The translations under genes and the position numbers were made by a program. The notes beneath the pieces were generated by a model. The model was not told the origin of the DNA and ran no database searches. It worked only from the letters and a program-made list of their open reading frames with translations. 20,729 bases of DNA, taken from positions 62,646-83,374 of the forward strand of contig BFEA01001081.1 in assembly GCA_003427395.1 (NCBI GenBank), given 5' to 3'. The first letter of the stretch is position 1, and every line of letters starts with the position of its first letter. Origin of the DNA: Chara braunii (Eukaryota > Streptophyta > Charophyceae > Charales > Characeae). Positions 1 through 8,474 of this stretch are shown here, in pieces.

Positions 1-114
1 AAAAAAAAAAAAAAAAAAAAAATGTCAGAATGATTTCGTAGCGCCAAAGAAAAAATAGTCGCTAGATTTGAAATCGGACCACTCCCACACCAGCTGAAAA
101 TCCCGCCTGGGACA
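1..114. other. Unassigned sequence with a leading A run
   Basis: The window opens with 22 A residues, then about 90 bases in which I see no ORF or repeat. The A run may be the tail of a retroposed element lying mostly outside the window, but nothing here decides this. Confidence 0.5.
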
Positions 115-224
115 CTACCGTCTTCCCCCGAACATAACGCACCCTGAAATTGAACGTATACAAGCTCTATTTCCGGTCTGGTACAGTTGAGATGAGGGTG
201 CGCTGTGTTCGGGGAAGACGGTAG
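115..224. repeat. 110-bp hairpin / MITE-like inverted repeat
   Basis: The left arm (115-145) begins CTACCGTCTTCCCC. The right arm (195-224) ends GGGGAAGACGGTAG and is its near-perfect reverse complement over about 30 bases, with one extra C and two or three mismatches. The loop of about 49 bases is unrelated. This is the form of a small non-autonomous inverted-repeat element. I cannot see a convincing flanking target duplication, so the superfamily is open. It contains no ORF. Confidence 0.6.
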
Positions 225-799
225 CTTCCTTAGAGATACTCGGTCTACACAGCTCGGCCGTGGCAGGCGCGAAAAAAAGAAAAACAAAAAAAGTTGAAGG
301 TGCGGAAAAAAAAAAAACAAAAAAAAAACATGACCATCACCTCCTGTTTTTGCCAATTATTGAACCGGTAGGCCTTCGAACGCGCAATTTACTATTTTTC
401 TTGCAGTTTTGATCTGGTCTTCGCCCAAGCTTGGAGTGGACAGTTATTCCTGCGAACTCCAAATTGTGCAGTGGTCACATGCGCAATTGTCTTTTTTCAC
501 TTTTTTTTTTTCACTCACTTACGAGGTGGCTATATATATATATGGGGTCTGTAGTTCATTGTCTGGGCCTGGAGTTCGAAGTTCCCGTTCGATATGGTTC
601 GTCCGATTCTGCTTCCACCAAGGGCTAGGCAATCTATCAGCCCTGGTGCCTATCACTGTTGTTCGGTCCAAGTTGCCTGCCCGTTGGTAGGGCAATGGTC
701 TTGAGTGTTCAAGTTGGTCACACTGAGGTAGAATAGTGGGATAGAGGGTGCGCTTGGAGTATTGACGTGAGGATGGGTTGGGAGGTGGGATCATATTCC
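225..799. other. Non-coding stretch with A runs and a (TA)n
   Basis: No gene is seen. The stretch holds interrupted A-rich tracts around 270-330, T runs near 490-512 and a short (TA)n at about 531-542. ORFs of 60 to 107 codons run across it in several frames, but they translate homopolymers and overlap each other, so I treat them as chance. Confidence 0.5.
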
Positions 800-894
800 A
801 GGACACCCACGACTCACAGTTCCAGGAAATCATTATGCACACACTGACTGACCTCTATAACACCCTAGGACACCCACGACTCACGGTTTTAGGA
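800..894. repeat. Direct repeat, 28-bp unit twice
   Basis: The unit at 800-827 (AGGACACCCACGACTCAC then AGTTCCAGGA) recurs at 867-894 with three mismatches, a period of 67 bases. Only the first 28 bases of the period are conserved. An A run (907-927) follows directly. Function is unknown. Confidence 0.75.
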
Positions 895-933
895 CCAGTT
901 AGAGGCAAAAAAAAAAAAAAAAAAAAATCGACA

Positions 934-1165
934 GGATTCAACTGGATTCAACGGGTATTCAACAAGGTTCAACGGATTCAACGGGATGATTTTTTTTTTG
1001 CTCCACGCACGTCCAGCGACGTGTCCGAGGCCCAATGCGCCCTTCGCGTTAAACAATATTCAACGGGGAGGGCCCATTGTACTATTCAACGGGGATTTAA
1101 CGGGGCCCCGAGGGTCATTCAACGGGTACACCGATGTTGAAACTTTTCCGTTGCACGTTGAATAG
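934..1165. repeat. Cluster of ATTCAACGG motifs
   Basis: GATTCAAC or ATTCAACGG-like words occur about nine times on the plus strand in two groups (934-985 and 1055-1125). They are followed by inverted copies (GATGTTGAA, CGTTGAAT) at 1133-1165. The mixed direct and inverted arrangement, and a palindromic CGGGGCCCCG near 1098-1107, suggest a small inverted-repeat element or a decayed minisatellite. A run of Ts splits the two groups. There is no credible coding function. Confidence 0.5.
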
Positions 1166-1729
1166 ACACATAAACAATAATCCAAAGAGTTTTCAAGCAA
1201 CGATAAGACTGCGCATGACATTGATATAGAATAAGCTCGAATTGCTTTTAATGCATTTTTTTATCATCTTTTCGTGCTCAAACACTTTTTCGGCCTTTCG
1301 CAATTACCGACATTCAATGCTTTTTAGTTCTTATGGTTTCCAAGAATCCAAAACATTTAATGAATTTTTTTCTTTTGATTGTTTTGAATACATGTTTTCA
1401 CTCAACTACAATCGATCTGATGGTTTTTCAGTCTCTGCTAAAAACGGAACATGGACGAACTAAAACTTCTCCACCAACAGATCAACTATTTGATCGACGG
1501 ACTCAATCATGTTGCAGCATACCCAATTGATAGTTAGTCTTTGTAATAAATCTTTGTTTTCATTCCAACCTTTCCCTACACTCAAACTTCGGTATCCTCT
1601 TATAATCACTCTTCTAATGTTTGAATCATAGCCAACTCACCGTAATTTCCCACCAACTTTTGCAAACCTTCAAAAAAAAAAAAAAAAAAGTTTTATTTAT
1701 CGATTGATCCACTAATCGATTAATCGGAT
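1166..1729. other. AT-rich non-coding stretch
   Basis: I see no gene, RNA or clear repeat. The short ORFs here translate to Phe/Ser-rich peptides without recognisable motifs. An 18-base A run (1672-1689) marks the edge of the AATC-type satellite domain that follows. Confidence 0.5.
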
Positions 1730-2511
1730 GATCAACTCATCAAACCTTTTGATCTAGATCAATGCATAATTATCCCTTATTCCCTACCTTAAGGCACCTC
1801 AATGATGTACTCTTACGCAAGGAATTCTATAGAATATAATGTTCAACAAGTCGCGGGCAAAGGATGTGGGATTGCCCCGCGGCAAAATAGTACAATTTTC
1901 TGTAACTGCATTGGACTCAGACTCTTGGATCCGCCACGTGGTACATTGTTGAAGAGCAGCAGGAGTGACTTATAACGGAGGTGCGGAATATATGAAAATG
2001 ATGATAAGGTAGAAAGAAGTAAGAGACTCGCAGATATGACCACATAGATGCTACGAGGCGAAGAAAAAAAAAAAAAAAAAAAATCTTAAGAAAACCAAGT
2101 TTCACGCTCGGCGATGGATCGGGAAGCAAAAGTTGCGTTTAGGAATGAGCGAATTAACAAGGTATTGAAAGAGGTGATTCCTTCCACAACTCCGGCGAAA
2201 GGTCAATCAATCATCTAATCCGTCGATCAATCATTTAAACGGCCAATCATCTGTTTAATCGGTCAATCGACCGATGAATTGATTAATCGGCCGATCAATC
2301 AATTAATCAGCCGATAAATCGACTAAATCCTTTCTTAATACAATAAAATGATATACTCTTTCATCTATCAGTCTTTCAGCAAAGTGTTTTCCATAACATC
2401 ATATTTTTGCAAGCCACTTCTAGCAAACATCGAAAATCCACCTAGCCTTTTCTCGACCAATCAATCGATTATGGTCGGTTCAATTAGCAAATTAATGGAC
2501 TAATCAAAGCC

Positions 2512-2543
<32 letters not shown>

Positions 2544-2830
2544 AAGGGGGAAAGGTCGATCAATTGATTTATCGGTTGATCAATCGATTTATCGGTCGAT
2601 CATTCGTTTAATTGATAGATCAATCAATTGATCGGCCGATCGACCATTCAATTGATTAATCGGTCGATCAATCGATTAATATTCTTTTTTCCCTACCCTA
2701 AGGCACTTCAATGATATACTCTCACATTTTGCGCAAAACGTTTCTACACTAACTCCTTCCGCTCACGCATAAAAAAAAAAAAAAAAAAAAAAGGGAAAGA
2801 AAAGGAAAATAATAACTAAACAAAGATTGG
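1730..2830 (+). repeat. Satellite higher-order unit, copy 1 (about 1.1 kb)
   Basis: This segment matches about 5280-6415 in the same order and orientation. It starts with a CCCTACCTTAAGGCAC-type module (from 1779) and a block of about 380 bases (1837-2215). An AATC array and a second module (2326-2460) follow, then another array holding a 29-base A run (2512-2540), and a third module (2690-2765) with a second A run and a purine-rich end. The two copies are clearly diverged but alignable by eye. Small ORFs inside (for example on the minus strand at 1843-2129) are not conserved in the other copy and are not genes. Confidence 0.8.
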
Positions 2831-2975
2831 GATAATCAATCAATCAATCAATAATCATGCAGTTGATCAATTGATCAAACGATTCGACAAATCAATCATT
2901 TAACCATCCTATCAAGCAATCCATCATTTTATCAAACATTTCATGACTCTTAAATCATTCGATTGATCAATCAAC

Positions 2976-3294
2976 TTGTGTAGCACACCGAATATGTTCG
3001 GAGCTTTTTCGAACCTCCGAACATGTTCGGGTGTTCGACCGAGCATACTAATTTTTTTTTTTTTTTTTTTTTTTTAAACTAAAGGTTAGTTATGAATTTG
3101 AGCATGCCTCCAGTGCAAACGTTGTTTGTATTATTATTTTACATAACATATATTGTTTTTAGATTTTTTGGAGAATTTTTTGTTTTGTTTTTTTTAATAT
3201 TTTTATGTTAGCGTTCGGAGAGACTTGACGCTCGTTCTCGTTCGGTCCCGAACATTCGGGTTTGATCACCGAACCCGAACACAATGCTACACAC
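2976..3294. mobile_element. 319-bp MITE, possibly hAT-like
   Basis: The left end reads TTGTGTAGCACACCGAA and the right end CCCGAACACAATGCTACACAC. The reverse complement of the right end begins GTGTGTAGCA, so nine of ten terminal bases match. CAATCAAC lies directly outside both ends (2968-2975 and 3295-3302), an 8-bp duplication as hAT elements make. Subterminal CCGAAC/GTTCGG words cluster at both ends, including the palindrome CGAACATGTTCG at 3018-3029, as expected of transposase-binding sites. The interior is AT-rich with a long T run and no transposase. The flanking satellite is itself rich in ATCAATCAAC, so the target duplication could be chance. Confidence 0.65.
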
Positions 3295-3545
3295 CAATCA
3301 ACCAACAGGACGATCGTTCAAACAACCAATCAATCAACCACCACAACAGACAATCGATTGACAAACCCATCAATCAGTTTCCGACCGATTAATCATTTAG
3401 CAGAACGACTATTAATAAACCAATCGATATGCAGATCAGGCAATTGACAATCTAACATGTACCAATCAAATGATCAGATAAATTAATCAATCAATACATC
3501 AATCAAATCGATCAACCTATCGACCAATCAACTGATGAATTATAC

Positions 3546-4011
3546 AAAACTGTTGTTTTCTTCTTCAATAAGTTTTTCAACCAGTTGCTTAAANAGTGAA
3601 TCACTTATCAGAAGTGTATTCACCCTCACTTACGAATCAATAACTGATTGACCGTTTGAATGTTGGAACATTTAATTTTTTAGCGCTGTTCTTCACCAAC
3701 CTCTTGAATTGATCAATTAAAACATAGGCTTCGTGACCCCCCCCCAAAAAAAAAATTACGGATTTAAACAAAATTTATTTAGGATTTTAAGAGTACAGTT
3801 TTTATGTCTTCTACAGGAGCAAGATTTCTTGCAAAGTAAAACAAAAACTAAAAAAAGAATAAACAAATATTTTTTAGAACAACTGGAAGTGGCGAAGAAA
3901 AAAGAAAAATTTTGTACTGTAAATCATTACTAGGCGGAGCATCGTATATTTATAAATTGAAATATCTATGTTTTATTCAATCTTAAAAGATCATGTGCAT
4001 AGTCCTCTAAG
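3546..4011. other. AT-rich non-coding stretch with a CnAn junction
   Basis: No gene is seen. Nine Cs followed by ten As stand at 3737-3755. A single unresolved base is at 3594. The 66-codon ORF at 3733-3933 is lysine-rich because it reads A-rich sequence and shows no motif. Confidence 0.5.
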
Positions 4012-4036
4012 TTGTGTATCACGACGAACATGTTCG
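4012..4036 (+). mobile_element. Second copy of a MITE left end
   Basis: The sequence TTGTGTATCACGACGAACAT and following bases resemble the left terminus of the element at 2976, including the 12-base palindrome CGAACATGTTCG (4025-4036) at almost the same distance from the end. I did not find a matching right end within the next 500 bases, so this is a fragment, or its other end is too diverged to see. Confidence 0.5.
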
Positions 4037-4480
4037 AGGGTTTGACGAAGGTGCAAAGTTGCGAACAAATATTTTATTGTTAACTTCAAAATTGCTTTAT
4101 AGAGTCTATAAATATTGAAAATGGCATACAGTCCTATATGCCAGAATTCACCCAAACTGTTTTTTTACAACTTTCGAGTTTGTTTTATTGGAGCTCTGCT
4201 TTTCTGCAAGTCCATTGGGAATGACTTATAGTCCTATAACAGGATCTTTACAATAAAAATTTTTCCTCCACATCTTGAGGATCGCTCGATTGTTTGTTTG
4301 ATTTTTTGCCATGTCTCTTGGAAAGTGGTCGAAAATGTGTTTTTTATTTTATCAGAAATAGAAGGTTGATTTCTACTTTTTCACTTTTATACAAAATGTT
4401 GTTTTTTTTTTGTTTTGTTGCGTTTTCACAAATACTGTGTTTTAATCAGACCACATTATTGAGACATTTCCTCAGTTATC
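4037..4480. other. AT-rich stretch without a gene
   Basis: No gene is supported. Two similar words, ACAGTCCTATATG (near 4128) and TATAGTCCTATAAC (near 4227), stand about 100 bases apart. The 77-codon ORF at 4294-4527 runs into the satellite array and is not credible. Confidence 0.45.
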
Positions 4481-4888
4481 CGAGCAATAGATCGATCGAT
4501 CAATCGATCGATCGACTAATTAATTGATAATTAACCATGCCATCAATCGGCTGATCAATCGACTAATCAATGATCAATTGTTTATATGTCGATCAATTTA
4601 TCGATCGATTAATAGATCGATCAATCGTCTATTCATTCGATCAATAGGTTACTTGACCGATTAATCATTTAATTGGTCGATTTATTGATTTATCGGTCGA
4701 TTAATCGTTATTCCGCTGATCAATTGATCAATCAACTGATTAATCGTTTAAACCGCTGATCAATCGATTAATCGATCGTTTAATCAATCGATCGATTGAC
4801 TAATTAATTGATAGTCGATATATTGATTAATCGATCAATACATTATTCTGTCAATCAACTCTTAAAGAAAACTGTAGTCTATCATTTC

Positions 4889-5010
4889 CCCCCTACCTTA
4901 AGCACTTCAATGTTGTACTCTCACATCTATCAGTCTTTGCACAAGTGTTTTCTGCGTAACATCATGTCTACCAAACTGCTTCTGACAAACGTCGAACATA
5001 CACCTTGACC
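4889..5010 (+). repeat. Isolated satellite module copy
   Basis: This is a further copy of the module found in the 1.1-kb unit. It starts CCTACCTTAAGCACTTCAAT, continues through TACTCTCACATCTATCAGTC and ends near CAAACGTCGAACATACACCT. It matches 2326-2460 and 5902-6010 without the adjoining long block, so the module also occurs alone between AATC arrays. Confidence 0.75.
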
Positions 5011-5060
5011 TTCAGTTGACTGATCAATCGATTATCGTTTAATCAATCGATTAATCGGCT

Positions 5061-5120
5061 AATCAATTATCCACTCGGCTAATCAATTATCCACTCGGCT
5101 AATCAATTATCCACTCGGCT
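5061..5120 (+). repeat. Perfect 20-bp tandem repeat, three copies
   Basis: AATCAATTATCCACTCGGCT occurs three times in exact register at 5061-5080, 5081-5100 and 5101-5120. The perfect identity contrasts with the decayed array around it, so this is a recent local amplification. Confidence 0.95.
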
Positions 5121-6248
5121 GAGCAATCGATTAATCGGCCTATCGACCCATCAATCGATTAATTGGCTAGTCAATCGTTTATTCAGCCGATTCCTCGATT
5201 AATTGGTCGATCAATCGACCGATCAATAAATTAATCGGCCGATCAATCAATCGATTGATCGACGAACTCATTAATCGACCAATAAACTTATTAAACCATT
5301 TTACCAAGATAAAAGTATAATTATTCCTTCTTCCCTACCCTAAGGCACTTCAATGATGCAATCTCACATCCATCGGTCTTGCGTAAGTAATTCCATAGAA
5401 TATCATGATCATCAAGTCGCAGCCAAGGGGTGTGGGATTGCCACGTGGCAAAATAGTGAAGTTTTCGCTAATGCATTGAATTCTTAGGTCCGCGCGCGTG
5501 GCACATTGACGAAGAACATAAGGAGTGGCTTATTATGGAAGTAACAATTATATTACTACGACGATAAGTTGATGAGAGTAAGAGATTGACAGATGACCAC
5601 ATGGGATGATGCTAGGCGTAGTGAGGAGGAGAGGATAAAAAAATAAAAATAAAAAAAGTTCTTAAGAAAATGATTATAGATTATGAAATTACTTCACCAA
5701 GTTCACTCCCAGCGATGGATTTAGGAAGTAATAGTTGCGTTTAGAGATGGGCGAGTTAACAGGGTATTGTAAAGGGTGATTCGTTCCACACTCCAACGAA
5801 AGGCCGATCAATCACTTGAATCCGCCAATCAATAGTTTAATCGGTCGATCAATCGATTAATAGGTCGATCAATCAATTAATTAGTCGATCAATCAACTAA
5901 ATCCTTTTTTAATGCAATACAATGATATACTCTCACATCCATAAAGTGTTTTTGCATAATATAATGTTCAGCAAGCCGCTTCCGCCAAACGTCAAAGAAT
6001 CTACCTGACCTTTAGTTGACCGATCAATCGATTATCACCAATCAATTAGTCGATCAATCAATTGATCAAAGCAAAAAAAAAAAAAAAAAAAAAAAACGGA
6101 AGAGGGAAGGGAAAAAAATCGATCATTCGATTTATCGTCCAATCAATCGTTTAATTGACCAATCAATCAATCAACCGATCAATCGATTGATATCCCTTCT
6201 TCCCTACTCTAAGAAAATTCAACGATATACGCTCACGCCTATCACTAT

Positions 6249-6286
6249 CTGTCTCTTATACACATCTAGATGTGTATAAGAGACAG
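6249..6286. other. Nextera mate-pair junction adapter (assembly artefact)
   Basis: The 38 bases are CTGTCTCTTATACACATCT followed directly by AGATGTGTATAAGAGACAG. These are the two 19-base Tn5 mosaic ends head to head, exactly the circularisation junction of Illumina Nextera mate-pair libraries. The 23 bases at 6226-6248 recur at 6291-6313, on the other side of the adapter. Ignoring 6249-6313 restores continuity with the homologous module at 2690-2765. This is not native DNA. Confidence 0.97.
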
Positions 6287-6358
6287 GCGCTATACGCTCA
6301 CGCCTATCACTATTTGCGCAAGCATTTCTACCTTAACTCCTTCTACTTAAAAAAAAAA

Positions 6359-6386
6359 GGGGAAGGGCGGGGGGGGGAGGGAGGGA
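6359..6386 (+). other. G-rich tract with quadruplex potential
   Basis: The tract has a GGGG run, AA, GGG, C, nine Gs, A, GGG, A, GGG, so at least four G runs with very short loops. It follows an A run at the end of satellite unit 2. Homopolymer length errors are likely in short-read assembly, so exact run lengths are uncertain. Confidence 0.6.
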
Positions 6387-6415
6387 GAAGGAAGGAAAAA
6401 TAATAAAAAATCAAA

Positions 6416-7040
6416 GAAGACAGTAGAGGAAAACAAGAAAAAGACCTTTTACTCTGATTGCGATATGTGCATGACAACTTCATTTGATTCCCCCAAATTC
6501 ATCTTCATCAAAACAATTACGAAGATAGAAAAAAGGGGATAGAAAACGACAAGGAGAAAAAGAGAGATGCAAAAGAGGAAGAAAATCGGAAGAAGTGAAA
6601 ACAGAAAGGAAAGGGCAAATTACAAGGGAAATAGCAACTCAAGGAAGGCAAATGAAGGATAAGCGAAATTGAAAAGGTGAGAGTTAAGTCTCACTCAAGG
6701 AAATGAAAGGAGTTCTCGTTACGAATTGCTTCTATAAAATTCACAAGACAACCCTTTCCTCCCAAACTCTTTCCTCAGCTTCTTTAACCAATGCAATTAT
6801 TATTAAAAAAAAAAACAGAACGAAAGAAAGGAGGGCAAGAGTCAAGAAGGAGGGAGAAGGGAGCAAGAGCTTAATGAAAGAAGCAGCCTTCACAAAGGGT
6901 TGAAGTACATAGATTACGTTCTCAGCAAGCAGGGTAGTAAGAAACGCAGGTATCACAAGGGAATCAAACAAATTAAATAATTAGTGAAACACAAGGAAGA
7001 CAACAAGGTATGAAGGACAATATCACCATCACTAAACTGG
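6416..7040. other. Purine-rich non-coding stretch
   Basis: The plus strand is strongly purine-rich (words such as GGAAAGG, AAGAGGAAG, GGAGAAAAAG) over about 500 bases. ORFs across it (6703-6903 plus, 6741-6971 minus) translate only to Lys/Arg/Glu-rich or Leu/Phe-rich peptides and lack motifs. I see no gene. It could be untranslated or terminal sequence of the retroelement that follows, but no terminal repeat was recognised. Confidence 0.5.
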
Positions 7041-7363
7041 TTGGGTAATTTTTTGCTTGCAGGACTTACAATGGACTCCTCTTTTTTGATTGATCTATTG
7101 AAAAAATTCGCACTCACTCCTCTTTGCCTCTTTCTACTTCATATTCTTAACTTTTCAACCAACCCCATGTTCAAAAACTGTTTTTCTTTTAGAACCTTAT
7201 CAATCTTAATCCTCCTCACTCTTGGCTCTTGCTTCACAATTCCTTTGTTAATTATCTCCTATTGTTTTTCTAATGTTCTTGAAATTTTCAATGACTAACT
7301 CTTTCAACACAATTAAAACAATTTCAGCATCGCATCTAATGATCATGTCATCTTGTCTTCCAG
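7041..7363. other. Pyrimidine-rich stretch upstream of retroelement ORF1
   Basis: The plus strand switches to pyrimidine-rich. An 85-codon ORF (7041-7298) encodes a very hydrophobic Leu/Phe/Ile-rich peptide, which is what CTT/TTC-rich DNA gives by chance. I do not call it a gene. A CTTCCAG lies just before the ATG at 7364 but nothing shows it is used as a splice site. Confidence 0.4.
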
Positions 7364-8474
7364 ATGGATTTTGTCTATCTCGAAATCATCTCCACCAACG
7401 AACCTCAAACCATCATCAACGCAGATGTACTCGCCATATCTCCTCTACCGCCTATTGTTTTTTCTCCGATCAAGGAGGAAATCATCTTCATGGTGCAACC
7501 TAGAGAATCTTCTCATTCTCAGAAGGTCCACATTTCGGCACTCATACTTCTTCCACCCCCCACCCCACCCCTTCCGCCCCCACCTTCTCCTTTATCTCAA
7601 GCCCCTCAACCAATCCTCGACCCTCAGATCTTCCCCATGCATCAAAATTTCTCCTCTTCCTCTCAGCAATCCAATCTCATGACGATGTTTGACCAACTCC
7701 GATCACAACTTATTCAGAAATCAAAATTCGGGCTTAACGAGTTTCTTAGAGGAGAAGAGGAAAAACAAACTCTTAACGAGGTCTACTTCAATCTAACTTC
7801 CGACATGGATAACATATCTCAAAAGATGTTTCGCAAATCGCCCTCATCCTACTCAAATTGAAGGCTTGGAAGAAACTTTTCTTCAACCCTTGCTATCTTT
7901 GGCAGATTCAATCCCTCATCAGATTCAAGGCAGTTGACCTCAACTACTTTTGCTATCTATATGGAAAAACCTTTGCCTTGTATTTCATCTCACATAACGC
8001 CTCTACAGCCAAAGACTCAATGGAAAAGCGCATAACCGAGGAAATAAAGAACCTCTTGAGCAAGGTCGTCTGTGAAGGAATGGAGGAAACTCTCCCGCTC
8101 ATCGAAGTCGAATTCAACTACTGTCTCAACCAGGCGCGTCTGACGGAAGCAAGGTAAGCAAGGGCAGTGCCCAACGACTATTCTACTCGGCCTGGAGTGC
8201 CTAAAAGGTCCACGGCATTTGCGTTATGGGCACCCCCACTTATCTTACTCTTTCATTTTGCAAGGCGAATCGAGGAGATCCTGAAGGCAAATCCACCTAC
8301 CAGAGGAAGGGTGAATCCTCCAACCAAGAAGATAAACGTTTTTCATCATGCAAGGACTATGATGACGACTACAAAGGATATGAACACAATAGAGTATCCA
8401 AGAAGTTTCGTGTTCACTCCAGCTCCACAAAATTAAAATCCGTCATTAAGGATGACTTCAACACCCTTTCTTAG
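7364..8474 (+). pseudogene. Retrotransposon gag-like (ORF1) remnant, frameshifted
   Basis: Coding-like sequence passes through several frames. Frame 2 covers 7364-7861, with a proline-rich segment (about residues 62-82) and then a polar acidic part with MFDQLRSQLIQKS. A short piece in frame 3 near 7843-7905 reads TQIEGLEETFLQPLLSLAD. Frame 1 covers 7858-8157 and includes SMEKRITEEIKNLLSKVV. Frame 3 covers 8226-8474 and ends in a Lys/Ser/Asp-rich part with CKDYDDDYKGYEHNRVSKK. Each piece looks like natural protein, and at least three frameshifts separate them. The place directly upstream of a DIRS-like reverse transcriptase suggests the gag-like first ORF of that element. I see no zinc knuckle and no sequence proof of family, so the role rests on position. 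Confidence 0.55.

Larger units (their letters stand above)
1690..6195. repeat. Decayed (AATC)n/(GATC)n satellite domain
   Basis: Large parts (about 1690-1750, 2200-2330, 2550-2690, 2830-2970, 3290-3545, 4485-4860, 5010-5300, 5800-5900, 6015-6195) are made of four-base steps such as AATC, GATC, GATT and GGTC. They read as ATCAATCGATTAATCGG with many variants. Pure (AATC)n survives near 2836-2850. The domain is therefore best explained as an expanded and mutated tetranucleotide array, not as genes. The steps create many palindromes (ATCGAT, GATC, ATTAAT). It is interleaved with the longer modules and the MITE listed separately. Confidence 0.8.
5280..6415 (+). repeat. Satellite higher-order unit, copy 2 (about 1.1 kb)
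   Basis: This is the direct repeat of 1730-2830, offset by about 3.55-3.58 kb. The same blocks follow in order: module at 5329, long block at about 5390-5815, AATC array, module at 5902-6010, array with an A run (6073-6095), module at 6197-6345 and a purine-rich end. A-rich tracts sit at corresponding places in both copies. Copy 2 carries a sequencing adapter inside its last module. Confidence 0.8.

Noticed and set aside
1843-2129. Two overlapping minus-strand ORFs of 66 and 70 codons
   Set aside because: They lie in the duplicated satellite unit and are not kept in the second copy at about 5400-5700.
6016-6279. 87-codon ORF ending LLYTSRCV
   Set aside because: It reads satellite and A-run sequence, and its C-terminus is the translated sequencing adapter.
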